Source: Cercis canadensis
Taxonomy: Eukaryota; Streptophyta; Magnoliopsida; Fabales; Fabaceae
Reading direction: 5' to 3'
DNA length: 64,000 bases
Assembly (NCBI GenBank): GCA_003255065.1
Contig: QAOA01002596.1
Location: 1,172,786 to 1,236,785, forward strand
The position numbers and the translations under genes were made by a program. The notes under the pieces are model-generated. The model saw only the letters and a program-made list of their open reading frames with translations, searched no databases and was not told where the DNA came from. Below are positions 11,805-22,725 of the stretch, in pieces; the first letter of the stretch is position 1, and every line of letters starts with the position of its first letter.

Positions 11805-14800
11805 CTAAAATTTCACCAAGAGATTATAGATCAATATCATAGAAAATCCCCATATTAAGTTTTCCCTACGGAAATCACCTGCTGAAGCTGCACCTAAGAA
11901 AGAAAAAGGAAAAAGTTTTGTTTATATATGCATATCACAACACTTTTCAAATAAGTAACAAAGTTATATAACCTGAATTTCATGAATTTATCCGCAAATA
12001 AAAGAATTTGATAGTGCTATTAATGATTCTTAGTTATTAGCATCTAGTCCTGCTTGTTAATAACAACTTAAGGTGTCACTACTTTGCAATAGTTGTCCTC
12101 AGAGATACCATGACACAACAAGTTTTTAGTTTTAGCCAAATATCCTCTTAAATTCTTGTCAATTTATGTTCCAAGTCCACCAATGAAACCTCATTTCTGT
12201 TGAGTGATGGAGCTATTTTGAATCATAGCCGCCTAGTGTACTCCAAAAAAGTGTATCAAAATCAAAAGGATCCTACTCTAAATACAGTCATAAGAACCAT
12301 CCTATCACAAATAAAACACCTCCTGAAATGTCATAAGAACATTGTGCAAATACAAGTTTCTGACTACTTATGAAGCACATTAAAAAGCCAGTAAGCTAAA
12401 AGTAACTATTCTGCAGTCAGGAAGAAGCTATATAATAAATAGGACAAACAATTTAACAGGATGCTTAAAGTATAAGGTAGAACTTATCATCATTCAACTG
12501 TAGCCAAGCACGAGAGATGAAAGGAGGGATCTTATTAGGTACAGTAAACTTACATGAAGGGGATGGAGCAAGTGATGGGGACACCAATTTTGCAGCTCTT
12601 CCTTTACCCTGGTTAGGATTGGAGCCATAGGACACTTCAGCTGTAGGTGACAGATCTGGGGAAAGTTCAGTTGTGGGGCTTGCAGAATGTGAGGTAGGAG
12701 CAGGAGCAAGAGCAGTAGGACGTGAATTATCTGGAGGAAAGGATGGGTTAGAATAAGATATTGGTGAAGGGCTTGGAGGATCTGTGAAGCCACTGTATGG
12801 ACAGGGGCTAGAAGGATTCTGCGTCACAACAGAAGGTGCGGGCGCAGACACTTCACAGTCAAAACAAGGGATTTGAACAGTTGGTGAGGGGGCTAGGGAA
12901 GAAGGAGGAGCATATGGTGATTTTGATGGTTCAGTATAATCTGTTTGTGGAGATGGAGCAGGGGAAGGAGATGGTGGGGTAGCATGAAGTGTACCCTTTA
13001 AAAATGAAGATAAGCTGATTTCTTTGACTTTGCCAAAAACTGAGTTATTAAGGCCAAGATTTTTTGCCGGAGAGCCTGTAATTGTTTGAGCTAATTGTTT
13101 CAATCTCTGGGGCAGGAGACCCCCATCAGACACGACAGAAGCCTGCACTACTACAGGGGGATCTACCGTTGAGCCATTTGTGTTTGTTATTTGCACATAT
13201 ACATTCTGCAAAGAAAGTAGAAATAAGGTTAAGGACAATGTAAAAGAGCATGAAAAGGGTGTTAGACACCAGTGGAAACAGCTTAATTGATGCTGATTAT
13301 GGCAGTTTGTGAATGTACTCTGATCCAGCTTCTAAGAAGTCCTAGCAGCATATGGGCTTTGGGAAAAGGATGATCCAATGGATTATGTTTTGTGTATCTT
13401 CTGTGAAATTTTTAATCCTCATTAACAGAAAAAAAAAAAAAAAAAAAANNNNAAAAAGAAAAAAAAAAAAAAAAAGCCATGACTTAAAATTCATTTGAGA
13501 CCAACAAGGTCACCGAGGACCAACTATCAGGCAACCAAAGAAATATAAACCATCAAGTATTCCTTATATTTGATAATGTAAAGTAATGTAGCTTTCTGAA
13601 GTATTAATATTTAATTTTCTAAATTAAATATGAGAAGCTTTGCCTTCTGTTTCCATGAACATTACAGTAAATCATGCACAAGAAATAAACATATGTCAAA
13701 ACAAAATTTCATAAGGTTGAATTCAATGCTCATATCAAGGAAACCACGTGTCTAAAACAACTTTAGGTATTCCAGAGAAGTGGCACTTTTGAAACAAAGA
13801 TTGAAATGCCCAAAATAGTAAGTGAAACAGATCATGTTACCATACCTCATAAGACTTCAGATTCAAGCCATACTTCAACTCATCCTTGAAGGCAGAGAAA
13901 TTATCCAGCATTTCAGATACTGAATTATTGAGAGTAAAGTTGAACAGAATCTGGGGTTTCAACCAAATTGAAGCAGACTGCAGAGGTATTACAGTTATTC
14001 CCCCGTGGAATTTCAAGATCTCAAACATAGATGCATTCCCAAATATTGATGTTGTCAAAGTTAGGTTGGATTGCTGGAGGAACAGTTCAACTAATGAGGA
14101 TCTCAGCACACTCAAGGACACTGGGTTTATTGGAACAGTCATTGGATCAGAAAGAACTCCAAACACCACATCTGTCCAGTCAGATGCACCACTTTGATGC
14201 ATAGATAGAACAGCCACCTGTCAGAGTAAGTAGCTTTTAAGTCACTTACTATACCCAAACAAAGTTTTAGAGTAAAAAGACCAGAGGCAAAAGGTAAAAC
14301 CTTTGTATTAGGGACACCTATTTCGCCGTATATATCATACTCTAATCGTTCAATGTATGGAATAAGTTGTGAAACCGGCTTTTCCAGTCTGAAGTATACC
14401 TGAACAGTAGCTGAAAATTTTTCCAAGGTAAAAAAAAAAAATTGAAAAAGAAACAAGTGTCAAAATAATCCAGTAAATTTTCTTTAGATAAACTTTTAAG
14501 TGTATATCCAATCCTCACAGTAAAATAATAATCCAAAAGAAACATAATTATAAAAAGAATAGTGAGACACAAGCTATTAAGTGTTCTTATACACAAATCA
14601 CATGTATTGCACAGTACAAACGATATGAACAATAAAATTACTTTTATTTCACCAGTACAAGGATGCAACCTGTGTTGGAGGTAGTGACATGCTGCTAAGG
14701 CATCAATGAATTAGACTAGACATTAAGGTGAATTTTGTTTTCCTTCCAATTCCATCAACATGGTCTTAATATCTCTGTCCAGTGGCAAAAATAGTTTTAT

Positions 14801-16332
14801 TCCAACATAGAAAACGTGAATATATGGAACTCATAGTATATCTAGGAACCATGCAAAAATGTTCTAATATTCAACGGTGTGCCAAATAAAATCCTTAGGA
14901 ACCAACTACTACTAAACTATTTTAAAATAGTGAGCATCTAATAATAACTTATTCAGAGTCATTAAATTTAATTATCTGATGATATAATTCAGTAAGTAAA
15001 TATTAACAAGTATTTTGCATAAAGGATTTCAAAATACCACAAATAGCTAATATGATTACCTGAAAGGAGAGGCACCTAGAAATTTAAGTTACAAAACTAT
15101 TATAAAGAATGAAAAACCCTATCATAGTAGAGAAGGTATAGAAGAGTGCTTGCTTACATGACAATTAACATTTGAGCTGTACATCAAAAAGAAAGAAAGC
15201 AAGAAAAAGAAGTGTTCTTCCATGTAAATAATAAATGTAATATCTAGCAAGAAAGAAATTTAAACAGACTGTGGTATATCATATTTTTCCTAACCCAAAA
15301 ATTAACTCTGAAGATACACATGACAATCTACAATTTCTTTAAACTACAACAAAAGCTCAACCTAACTCAACTTCCATACTTCAATTACAAGTATTGAAAT
15401 TAAACCAGACAGAAAATTACATATCCTATATTTCAACAATATCATATTATTACTTCATATATAAGCAGCAACCTAATCGACTTGCCAGTTGACCGTGACT
15501 CTAGGGTTTTAAGAGTTTGGAAATGAGTTGGCTTTATGAGCATCATTCTAGGGTTCTAAAGTTGCCTACCCTATTTCAATCCCAAAACCTGAAAAGCAAA
15601 AGTTTTGAATCTATATTTCCAAAGCATCAGATAATTCTAATCCCAAAACAATCAGAAGACCAACTGCATACCCACCTCCCAAAGCAGTAACTCCCCCAAT
15701 TGTATATACAGAGAAGAAAAAGCTACACAGAATCAAATTTTGAACACACCTTCCACTAATAGAAATCCATTCCTTCACAACCCAAATTCGAGGTAACAAA
15801 TTACACCCCCGCAGAGTGGTAACATCAAGTACACCAGTACCATGAAAGAAAATTTCCAAATAGACAATAATTAGAATGATTAAAAAACCAAAACCACATA
15901 ACCCAAAACGTGAAATTGGAAACTTCCATTTGCCAAAAGCATCAAATCACCCATAACAGCAAAGAAGAAAACCCAGGCAAAGCAAGCCAATTCTTTTCAA
16001 ATATAGCCAGAAAACCCTAATCGGAAAGGGGAAAAAGAAACACACTTACCACTGAGCTTAATTGTATCTTGTGCATCAAACCTAGTTTTTATTGTGTATC
16101 TAGGAAGGACCCAGAAGATCCCAGAAAGCAAAACCGACAAACTCAGAAGCAAAACGAAGAAGCACTTGAAACTGAATTGACTTGCAAATCTTTGCAGGCC
16201 CATCGAACATCCCGGGCAGAGAAGTCCCGAAGTGCCTCCATTCTCAATATCATGAATCTGCTGTTGGTGCAGATGTTGCTTATCAATTTTCCCCATTTGC
16301 AAAGCATCTGGAATCAACCCCTTTCCCTTCAC
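11805..16332 (-). CDS. DUF7036-like proline-rich membrane protein
   Basis: A plant-specific protein of unknown biochemical role, often annotated as a hydroxyproline-rich glycoprotein. Five exons on the minus strand keep phase: 16050-16332, 14301-14410, 13846-14217, 12554-13205 and 11805-11893. They give 501 residues from the first ATG, or 489 from an internal MGKIDKQ at 16296. A membrane segment (about residues 46-68) follows a short N-terminus. Next comes a conserved domain of about 230 residues with several N-glycosylation sites (NLT, NAS, NNS). A Pro/Ser-rich tract follows with many SPSPAPSP-like motifs typical of arabinogalactan-type glycosylation. The last exon encodes a small-residue patch (CAASAGD) and a hydrophobic tail, which resembles a GPI-attachment signal. 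Intron 1 is 1.6 kb and empty. The family label is from memory. Confidence 0.75.
13449..13452. other. Four-base N gap inside a poly-A run
   Basis: NNNN lies inside a long A-run in intron 3 of the DUF7036-like gene. The run length is therefore unknown. No coding sequence is affected. Confidence 0.9.
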
Positions 16333-17367
16333 TCACTTTCTCTTACCTTCTCCTCCAGGCAGAGGCGACAACACGGTCTCAAGAAGACGAAGAAGAAGGT
16401 GTTAGACAAGTGTAGAGACAAGTGTTCATGGTGGGCATGCCTGTACAATTAACTATTAAACCCCACTTTTCTATTCACTCTCTCTCTCTCTAACTTCACT
16501 CACTACTGTACACTACAGAACAAAGCACTCTCTCACATTTTCCCTCTATTTTATTTGGCTTTGGGCTATCTTTTAGGCTACCGAACGTTGAGGAGAAGCA
16601 AAGGTGAAAAAGAAAGAGTGAGCTAGCATAAAGCAAAGGGTATATTGGCATATTATCATCATGGATCAAAAAATGAATATACAATAAAAACTTGAGTTAT
16701 TAATTATTAAAATAATACTAATTGTCATAATTATATATTTTTAATGATAAATAAAATTTAAATTTAAATGAAGACATTTATATAATTTTGTGCAATTTTA
16801 AAAATAAGAGTTATATATATAATGACACAAAAGTATAAATTAAACTATATAACATTGTTAATGTTATCCTCACCTCACCTCACCTAGTCACCTCCACTAT
16901 TCACCCACTATTCAACATGTTACTATTGATTAAGTTGAATTTCTTTAGTTTCTTTTCATCTTTGGGATTCTTTAATCATATTCCATTTCATAATTTACCC
17001 TTTTGTGAGGAGGAAGCTAAGAAATTGAATAATGCACACCACACACGTGGACCATCAATTAGTGGAGAATTTTTTAAAGCCAATGGGACTTAAAATATAT
17101 GCATGTTGTAATTGTCAGAGCCAAGATTGCACTACAATTAGACAGCAAGCAGGACTTGGATTGGCCAACCATTTCCACTTCAACCCTTTCATTGCCTTTC
17201 TTCCTCCTCATGAAGAGGTGGTAAAATAAAACTCTTTTAGTTCTGTCTTCAATGATCCAACCAAAGTTCTTTTTAGTTTTCACCATGGCTTTTGGTAAAT
17301 CAACAAGATCACTAACTTAAGAACTGGTAATTTTTTTTGGGTTGATAACTTTTGTAGTAATCTAGAG

Positions 17368-17422
17368 TCTTCTAAACAAACACAAGAAAATAATANTTCT
17401 AAACAAACAGAAGAAAATAATA
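17368..17422. repeat. Short direct duplication at N gap 17396
   Basis: About 26 bases just before the N at 17396 are repeated just after it with a single difference. This fits an unmerged contig overlap. Confidence 0.7.
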
Positions 17423-17657
17423 GATAGCTACATAGAGTGCAGCACTGAATTTAGATGGTGGGTACTCCTTTTACTTAAATAAAGTAATGACAATTATATT
17501 ATTGTTTTCATGAACTCATCCAATTACTTCATGAGTAAGGAAAACCTATTTTAGAACAAGTATTTAATTTATAGGCGTTTGTTAAACCCTATAATTAGTT
17601 AACCTTTTATAAAATATAAGTATTTCGTGAACTAAAAGATTAGATTAGATGAAGCCT

Positions 17658-17822
17658 AATATGCAAACCCATATCACTAAAAGGGAACTAATAACAACAA
17701 AGAAACAAGAAAAATAAAGGAAACTATAACAAGAAAAAGNAATATGCAAACCCATATCACTAAAAGGGAACTAATAACGACAAAGAAACAAGGAAAATAA
17801 AGGAAACTATAACAAGAAAAAG
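17658..17822. repeat. 82-bp direct duplication at N gap 17740
   Basis: Bases 17658-17739 and 17741-17822 are near-identical, with only two differences seen, and are separated by one N. This is probably two ends of overlapping contigs. Confidence 0.8.
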
Positions 17823-17915
17823 AGAGAACAACCATATAATGTATTAGATACAAATATTATTTATTGGCCACTTGGAGTGTGAATCTCGAATAATATATAT
17901 TTTTTGGAGTTAAAT

Positions 17916-18162
17916 ATATTTTTTTCCTTGAATTATTTTTTAAATATCACTTTAGTCATTAATTTATTTTTAATGTTACTTTAGTCCTCAAATAATTACT
18001 CTATCCGTCAAATTAGTCATTTAAGTGATTTTTTTTGTGCTACAGATGACTGATTTGGTGAGCAATATGATTATTCGAGGATCTAAATAAGACAAAAAAA
18101 TAAATCAATGACTAAAATGACATTTGATAAATAATTTAATGACGAAAAAGATATTTTACTCC
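17916..18162. mobile_element. MITE-like element, copy 1
   Basis: A 247-bp non-coding element. Its ends are imperfect inverted repeats: GGAGTTAAATATATTTTT at the left, and the complement of GGAGTAAAATATCTTTTTCG at the right. The interior is also roughly palindromic. A diverged relative lies at 62369-62582. No clear target-site duplication is seen, so the superfamily is not assigned. Confidence 0.5.
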
Positions 18163-18384
18163 ATTTTTTAATATCAAAGAGAAATGGCGAAATGTGTATT
18201 ATTAAGATTTTTCTATCTTATTTGTAGGAATCTTTGAGAAAGTTTGAGGACAAAACTCTTAAATTTAATAACATTAATTAGGCCCATTTATAAGAAGGGA
18301 CATCTTAATTAAGTCCAAGTATTTAAGTAATTTTTAAATTTATAGTAATTATAAAATTAATGTTTTGTCCTCAAGGGGACACTA

Positions 18385-18520
18385 TAGTGGTTGGGCATTT
18401 GGTATTTTACTATAAAGGTACCGAGTTTAATTTCTACTAGAAACGAATAGAATGAAATTTTAAGAGAAGATAAACTATCTCATATTTGTAACTTCTAATA
18501 TACCAAAAAGTAAAACAAAT
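18385..18520 (+). repeat. Dispersed repeat, copy 1 of 2
   Basis: This segment shares a pattern with 20148-20285. Common points are TCAAG, then TATTTTACTATAAAG, then a GAGTTTAA block, then AGAGAAGATAAACTATC, and finally an ACTTCTAATA end. It is non-coding. The two copies lie on either side of the giant inverted repeat. Confidence 0.45.
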
Positions 18521-18989
18521 GTTTACTTTTTCTATACAAAACCAATCAAAATCTTACATACCCACAATTTAATTATTTCATTTTGTATATTTTAATTAGA
18601 AATTTAGCAAAATATATAATATAAAAAGATCCATTTTCTAGTATAAGTTGTATAGTGTGTTTGGCCATTGTAGGGTTTTCATAGCTGGCTGCCAAGGTTA
18701 ATCAGAAGGGAGGAAGAGAAGTTGGAAGCGTGTGGCTTTTGTGAAGAGTGAGCACAAGAAACCGTCGTTTGGTGCAACCCCTTGAGAAAACAAAGCACCC
18801 AACCACCAAGAATTTGATGTCCGGCATGTTAGCAATTTTCATGGTGGTTGGATTGTTGATGACATATAATTGCCCTCTCCATACAGAGTGATTCTTGTAG
18901 ATATTGCATTTCTACAAACTAAATACACAAATAAGGCATATTTCAAACTATTTCCACAACTACGGTAGTTTTTTTTTTTTACTTTTTCT

Positions 18990-19191
18990 CTTCAGTGTCG
19001 CATTTTGAACCCAATGGAGAGCCGCATTTTGGTTCCAGGCTCCTTTAAGGAGCCGAATTTTGGCATGGAATTTTTTTTTTTTTTTTTTCAAGTGAGGAGT
19101 CGAATTATGGTATAGAAGGGAGCCGAATTTTGGCTCCACCTCCCTTAAGGAGCCGAATTTTGGCATGGATAATTTTTTTTTTTTTTTTTTT
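18990..19191. repeat. Cluster of GGAGCCGAATTTTGGC motifs with T-runs
   Basis: The phrase AAGGAGCCGAATTTTGGCAT occurs twice (about 19048-19068 and 19146-19166), with several degenerate versions between, in both orientations. T-runs of about 20 follow two of the motifs, and the second ends at the N at 19192. It looks like a fragment of a tandemly repetitive element of unknown class. Confidence 0.5.
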
Positions 19192-19192
19192 N

Positions 19193-20096
19193 CACTAGCC
19201 TCTTACAAAGACAAAACATAATGGAAAAAAAACAAAACAAAACAAAAGTGAAAGCATGAGATTTACGTCAAAATAGAGTTTATGTTGGGCTCCTTTGCTT
19301 AGGCTAATCTGAATACATTAGTGGACCAAACAGTGACCCATCACACTTGGGGCTATATATGTAATCGCCTTTGTTGAATTATCCGTCCCATAAAAGCCCA
19401 AAACATTTTTTAAAAAAAAATATATACGCAGGAAAAACTGAATTATCCATCCACGACCCACCACCATAGACCCAATACAAATGAATAATAAAGGCATTAT
19501 CTTTTTCAAATATTTGGCTTTCTCCATAAAACCAAGAAATGCATACCATCTTCAAAAGGAAATAAAGGTTATATCACCAAAAGGAAGAGGAAAAAAAAAA
19601 TATACATATATATATATATATATATTATTAAATATAAGATCCCTTATTATATAGGAATATTAATAATAATATTTATATATATATATAAATTTTTTTTTCC
19701 TCTTCCTTTTGGTGATATAACCTTTATTTCCTTTTGAAGATGGTATGCATTTCTTGGTTTTATGGAGAAAGCCAAATATTTGAAAAAGATAATGCCTTTA
19801 TTATTCATTTGTATTGGGTCTATGGTGGTGGGTCGTGGATGGATAATTCAGTTTTTCCTGCGTATATATTTTTTTTTAAAAAATGTTTTGGGCTTTTATG
19901 GGACGGATAATTCAACAAAGGCGATTACATATATAGCCCCAAGTGTGATGGGTCACTGTTTGGTCCACTAATGTATTCAGATTAGCCTAAGCAAAGGAGC
20001 CCAACATAAACTCTATTTTGACGTAAATCTCATGCTTTCACTTTTGTTTTGTTTTGTTTTTTTTCCATTATGTTTTGTCTTTGTAAGAGGCAAGTG
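19193..20096. repeat. Giant near-perfect inverted repeat with a 90-bp AT-rich loop
   Basis: The left arm (about 19193-19599) is the reverse complement of the right arm (about 19690-20096), centred at 19644.5. The arms look identical apart from one mismatch near the outer ends. Each arm carries the same 69-codon open frame (19318-19527 minus, 19762-19971 plus), which is a shadow of the symmetry rather than a gene. The left arm begins directly after the N at 19192. It may be a long-TIR transposon, a hairpin-RNA locus, or a fold-back assembly artefact. Confidence 0.85.
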
Positions 20097-20147
20097 CAAA
20101 TTGCAATCATATGACTAACATAAGAGGCAAATATAACCAGTAGAGTC

Positions 20148-20285
20148 TCAAGAGCACTCAGTGTTTAAGTATTTAGTATTTTATTATAAAGATGTCAAGT
20201 TTAAATTTTATTAAGAGTGAATTAGTTAAGATTTTAGAAGAGAATAAATTATCCGTGATGTATAATTTCTAATAGAGAATATATA
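20148..20285 (+). repeat. Dispersed repeat, copy 2 of 2
   Basis: This is related to 18385-18520 in the same orientation and has diverged by many substitutions. It is non-coding and starts about 50 bp beyond the right arm of the giant inverted repeat. Confidence 0.45.
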
Positions 20286-20577
20286 TATTTTGAGGTAATA
20301 TTTGATATGATTGAGGTCTCAACTTAGTGAAGATGATGTTAATGAACTAATTGATCCAATTACCAAAATTTGAAATCTTTTACCAATTGAGAACTCACAT
20401 AGTAGGAAAAGAAGCTTAGAATGGGGTTATCAAAAGAAGTGGGAGAATGATTGAACCAAAACCCTTACTAGGAGAAATAACCCATTATAATTTCTAGCTT
20501 GATTAATGTGTATTCAAGTCCACAAACATTGCTCTCAATATTACATTCTTAACCACCTATGTGGAAAAAATAGGCCA

Positions 20578-20763
20578 CATCTTTAATAAAGCATCCTTCA
20601 TTTTCAAAGTCAAGATTCTCACTTTATTTTTATTTTCCTTTTATGCATGAATATGTAACGTTTCTTCGCAAGTTAAAACAAAAGGGACGAAAGAATATTC
20701 TAATAATTAATAGCTAAATATTTCAATTTAGTCACTACCAACTCTAAACTTGTTGGAAGGGCT
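20578..20763 (+). repeat. Uninterrupted copy of a 186-bp repeat (paralogous empty site)
   Basis: This segment is repeated downstream as two pieces, 20815-20897 and 22074-22185, that flank the Harbinger-type element. Here the two pieces are contiguous across a GTAAC sequence, so it serves as an empty-site reference for that insertion. Confidence 0.75.
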
Positions 20764-20897
20764 GGACTATGATGGAAAATGAAAATTCGACAAAGAAAAA
20801 AAATTTGACATCTTTAATAAAGCATCCTTCATTTTCAAAGTCAAGATTCAATATTGTTACTTTATATTTCTTTACCTTTTATGCATGAATACATTAA

Positions 20898-22073
20898 GGT
20901 TGTGTTTGGATGGAGTATTTGACAAATTCTTATGAATTTCAAATACATGTAATTAAAATGCAGTACTTTAAATACATGAATTTATAAAATATATTGTTTG
21001 AATACATTTTATTATAAAAAGAGTATTTTAACATTGAAGGAAATCGAGGAATTTGATTATGCTATTTTGCATTCATTTGCTACAGATTCTGCAATGTTTA
21101 CAGGAATAGGTGGCAGATATGCTTTATAGATTCCAAGTTTTCGCTGAAATAAGTTCCAAACTGCCAGAGAGAGACTCCACTTTGATTATACTATTTTGCG
21201 GGCAATCCATCTGTTGACACACCTGTAATGAAGGGCTTGTAAAGATTGATTTGATACCATTGGGTCCAATAGGAATTCCAGCACTCTTTGAATCAATCAT
21301 CTTCCAAACATCATCCAAAATGAGCACATATTTTCCTTTTTTCTGCCATGCCTGTAACAATTTTGCTGCTCTTTTTTCTCTCATCATCTTCATCAAGATC
21401 TATGGAATTGTTTTGGCAATGTTATTCTGGAGTTTAGGGATGGTTGCAAGCCAATGATTGAGACTTGTCATCCCAAACAAGTGCCAATACCTTGTTAATA
21501 TTGCTCTGGAATTCTTGACCAACGAAGTCATTTGATTTTGAAGTTTAGGAATGGAAGAGAAAGTAAGAATGTGAAAGAAACCGAAGGAAATGAAGGTTCC
21601 GAAGCTTGTACGAAATCGGATATCAATGCGATCAGGAGCAATTTTTCGGCGAAAATTCGAAGTCTAGTGCCAATAATTTGAAAATCTTGTCGGAGATTAC
21701 TGGAAATGATACTGTTTCAGTTAGCTCTGATGCTCATGAGAAAATGTTTGCAGGAACGATTAGAGGAAAAGAAAACAGAGCATTTGAAGGCAAGGATTGG
21801 CGTAGAAAGCAGATCCATGTTCTCGAGGTTTGGGAGGCTTGAGGGAGAGGGAGGATATCGAGATTCGGGGAGAAAAAATGAATTTGAAATACACTTTTTT
21901 TTTTTAGAGAATTTAAAATATACTGTATTGAGTATTTGAAAGTCACTCTAAAAATATAATAGAATTTTGAAAATACATTAAAAAATTATACAAACAGAGT
22001 AATTCAAAATAAATATTTTAAATACACTCTATAAATACATTACACTCTACAAATACTCCATCCAAACACACCC
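20898..22073. mobile_element. PIF/Harbinger-type non-autonomous element carrying an NBS gene fragment
   Basis: The 1176-bp element begins GGTTGTGTTTGGATGGAGTA and ends with the inverted repeat of GGGTGTGTTTGGATGGAGTA. It is flanked on both sides by TAA (20895-20897 and 22074-22076), the three-base TWA-type target duplication typical of PIF/Harbinger elements. The flanks resume the 186-bp repeat seen uninterrupted at 20578-20763. No transposase is encoded. The interior holds an NBS-LRR fragment on the minus strand and a further unrecognised open segment (21606-21842). Confidence 0.7.
21060..21545 (-). pseudogene. NBS-LRR (NB-ARC) gene fragment
   Basis: Read on the minus strand, this fragment encodes part of a nucleotide-binding domain of the coiled-coil NBS-LRR type. 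A degenerate segment starting FVGQEF (about 21540) leads toward where the P-loop should be, but the P-loop itself is not recognisable and the frame is broken. Next comes a clear kinase-2 motif, YVLILDDVW (about 21310-21335), followed by an RNBS-B-like FTSPSLQVCQQM. After about 21165 the reading continues only in another frame (LFQRKLG, later NIAESVANEC), so there is at least one frameshift. No LRR region is present. It lies wholly inside the Harbinger-type element and is probably a captured, non-functional fragment. Confidence 0.7.
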
Positions 22074-22076
22074 TAA

Positions 22077-22725
22077 ATTTCTACGCCAATTAAAACAAAA
22101 GAGACAAAAAATATTCTAATACTTGATAGCTAAATATTTTATTTTAGTCGCTACCAACTCTAAACTTGTTGGAAGGGCTGGAGTTTATGAGTTTTTAAAA
22201 CTAATTACATAGACAATTTTGATTATTTTAATATTTGACAAATGAACAATAGTAAACATGCTAAAAGAGAAACAGCATGTTCCAATAGCGTAACCCATTA
22301 GAAAATGTTATCTCTCTTTTTGTGTGACAAGATGTAATATCTCCTTTAGCATGTCTCATTTTTCAAAAAAAGCGAATTGTAGTCTCTCACATTGTTTGAT
22401 GCAGTCTAGCATTTCTCTTTCTACACACTACATCACAAAATAGCGTGATCAATCTTTCGTTTGTAAAATATTAAAATATTTAAAATTGTTCATTTTATGT
22501 AAATAGTTTGGAAACAACCATTTTTGTATAAATAATTTGTAAACTTATATTATTTAGATCAATTTGCTAGACTTTGAAGCTCTTAAAAACTGAAAATTCA
22601 ACAAGAGGTGGGAGGTCAGGAAGACTGAGGATTCTATTTAAGGCTTTAGCATGAATAGACAAAGATAACTCCATTTGTGGATTATCAATTCTGCATTGTG
22701 GAGATTGTCCTATTTAATAATCATC
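22077..22725. other. Intergenic, upstream of the receptor-like protein gene
   Basis: The first 110 bp belong to the repeat split by the Harbinger element. The rest is AT-rich with no gene. An in-frame TAA at 22666-22668 sits before the receptor ATG at 22726 and limits the start choice. Confidence 0.5.

Larger units (their letters stand above)
16333..17915. other. Intergenic, upstream of the DUF7036-like gene
   Basis: A CT microsatellite lies near 16478-16492, about 150 bp upstream of the minus-strand start, and may be leader or core promoter. A CCTCA pentamer repeat lies near 16869-16885. Two single-N gaps (17396 and 17740) have short direct duplications. No convincing gene is seen. Confidence 0.5.

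Noticed and set aside
16069-16452. 127-codon plus-strand frame
   Set aside because: Antisense to exon 1 of the DUF7036-like gene.
17032-17229. 65-codon frame upstream of the MITE
   Set aside because: No family features; probably chance.
19318-19971. Two identical 69-codon open frames on opposite strands
   Set aside because: They arise from the arms of the inverted repeat; no family features.
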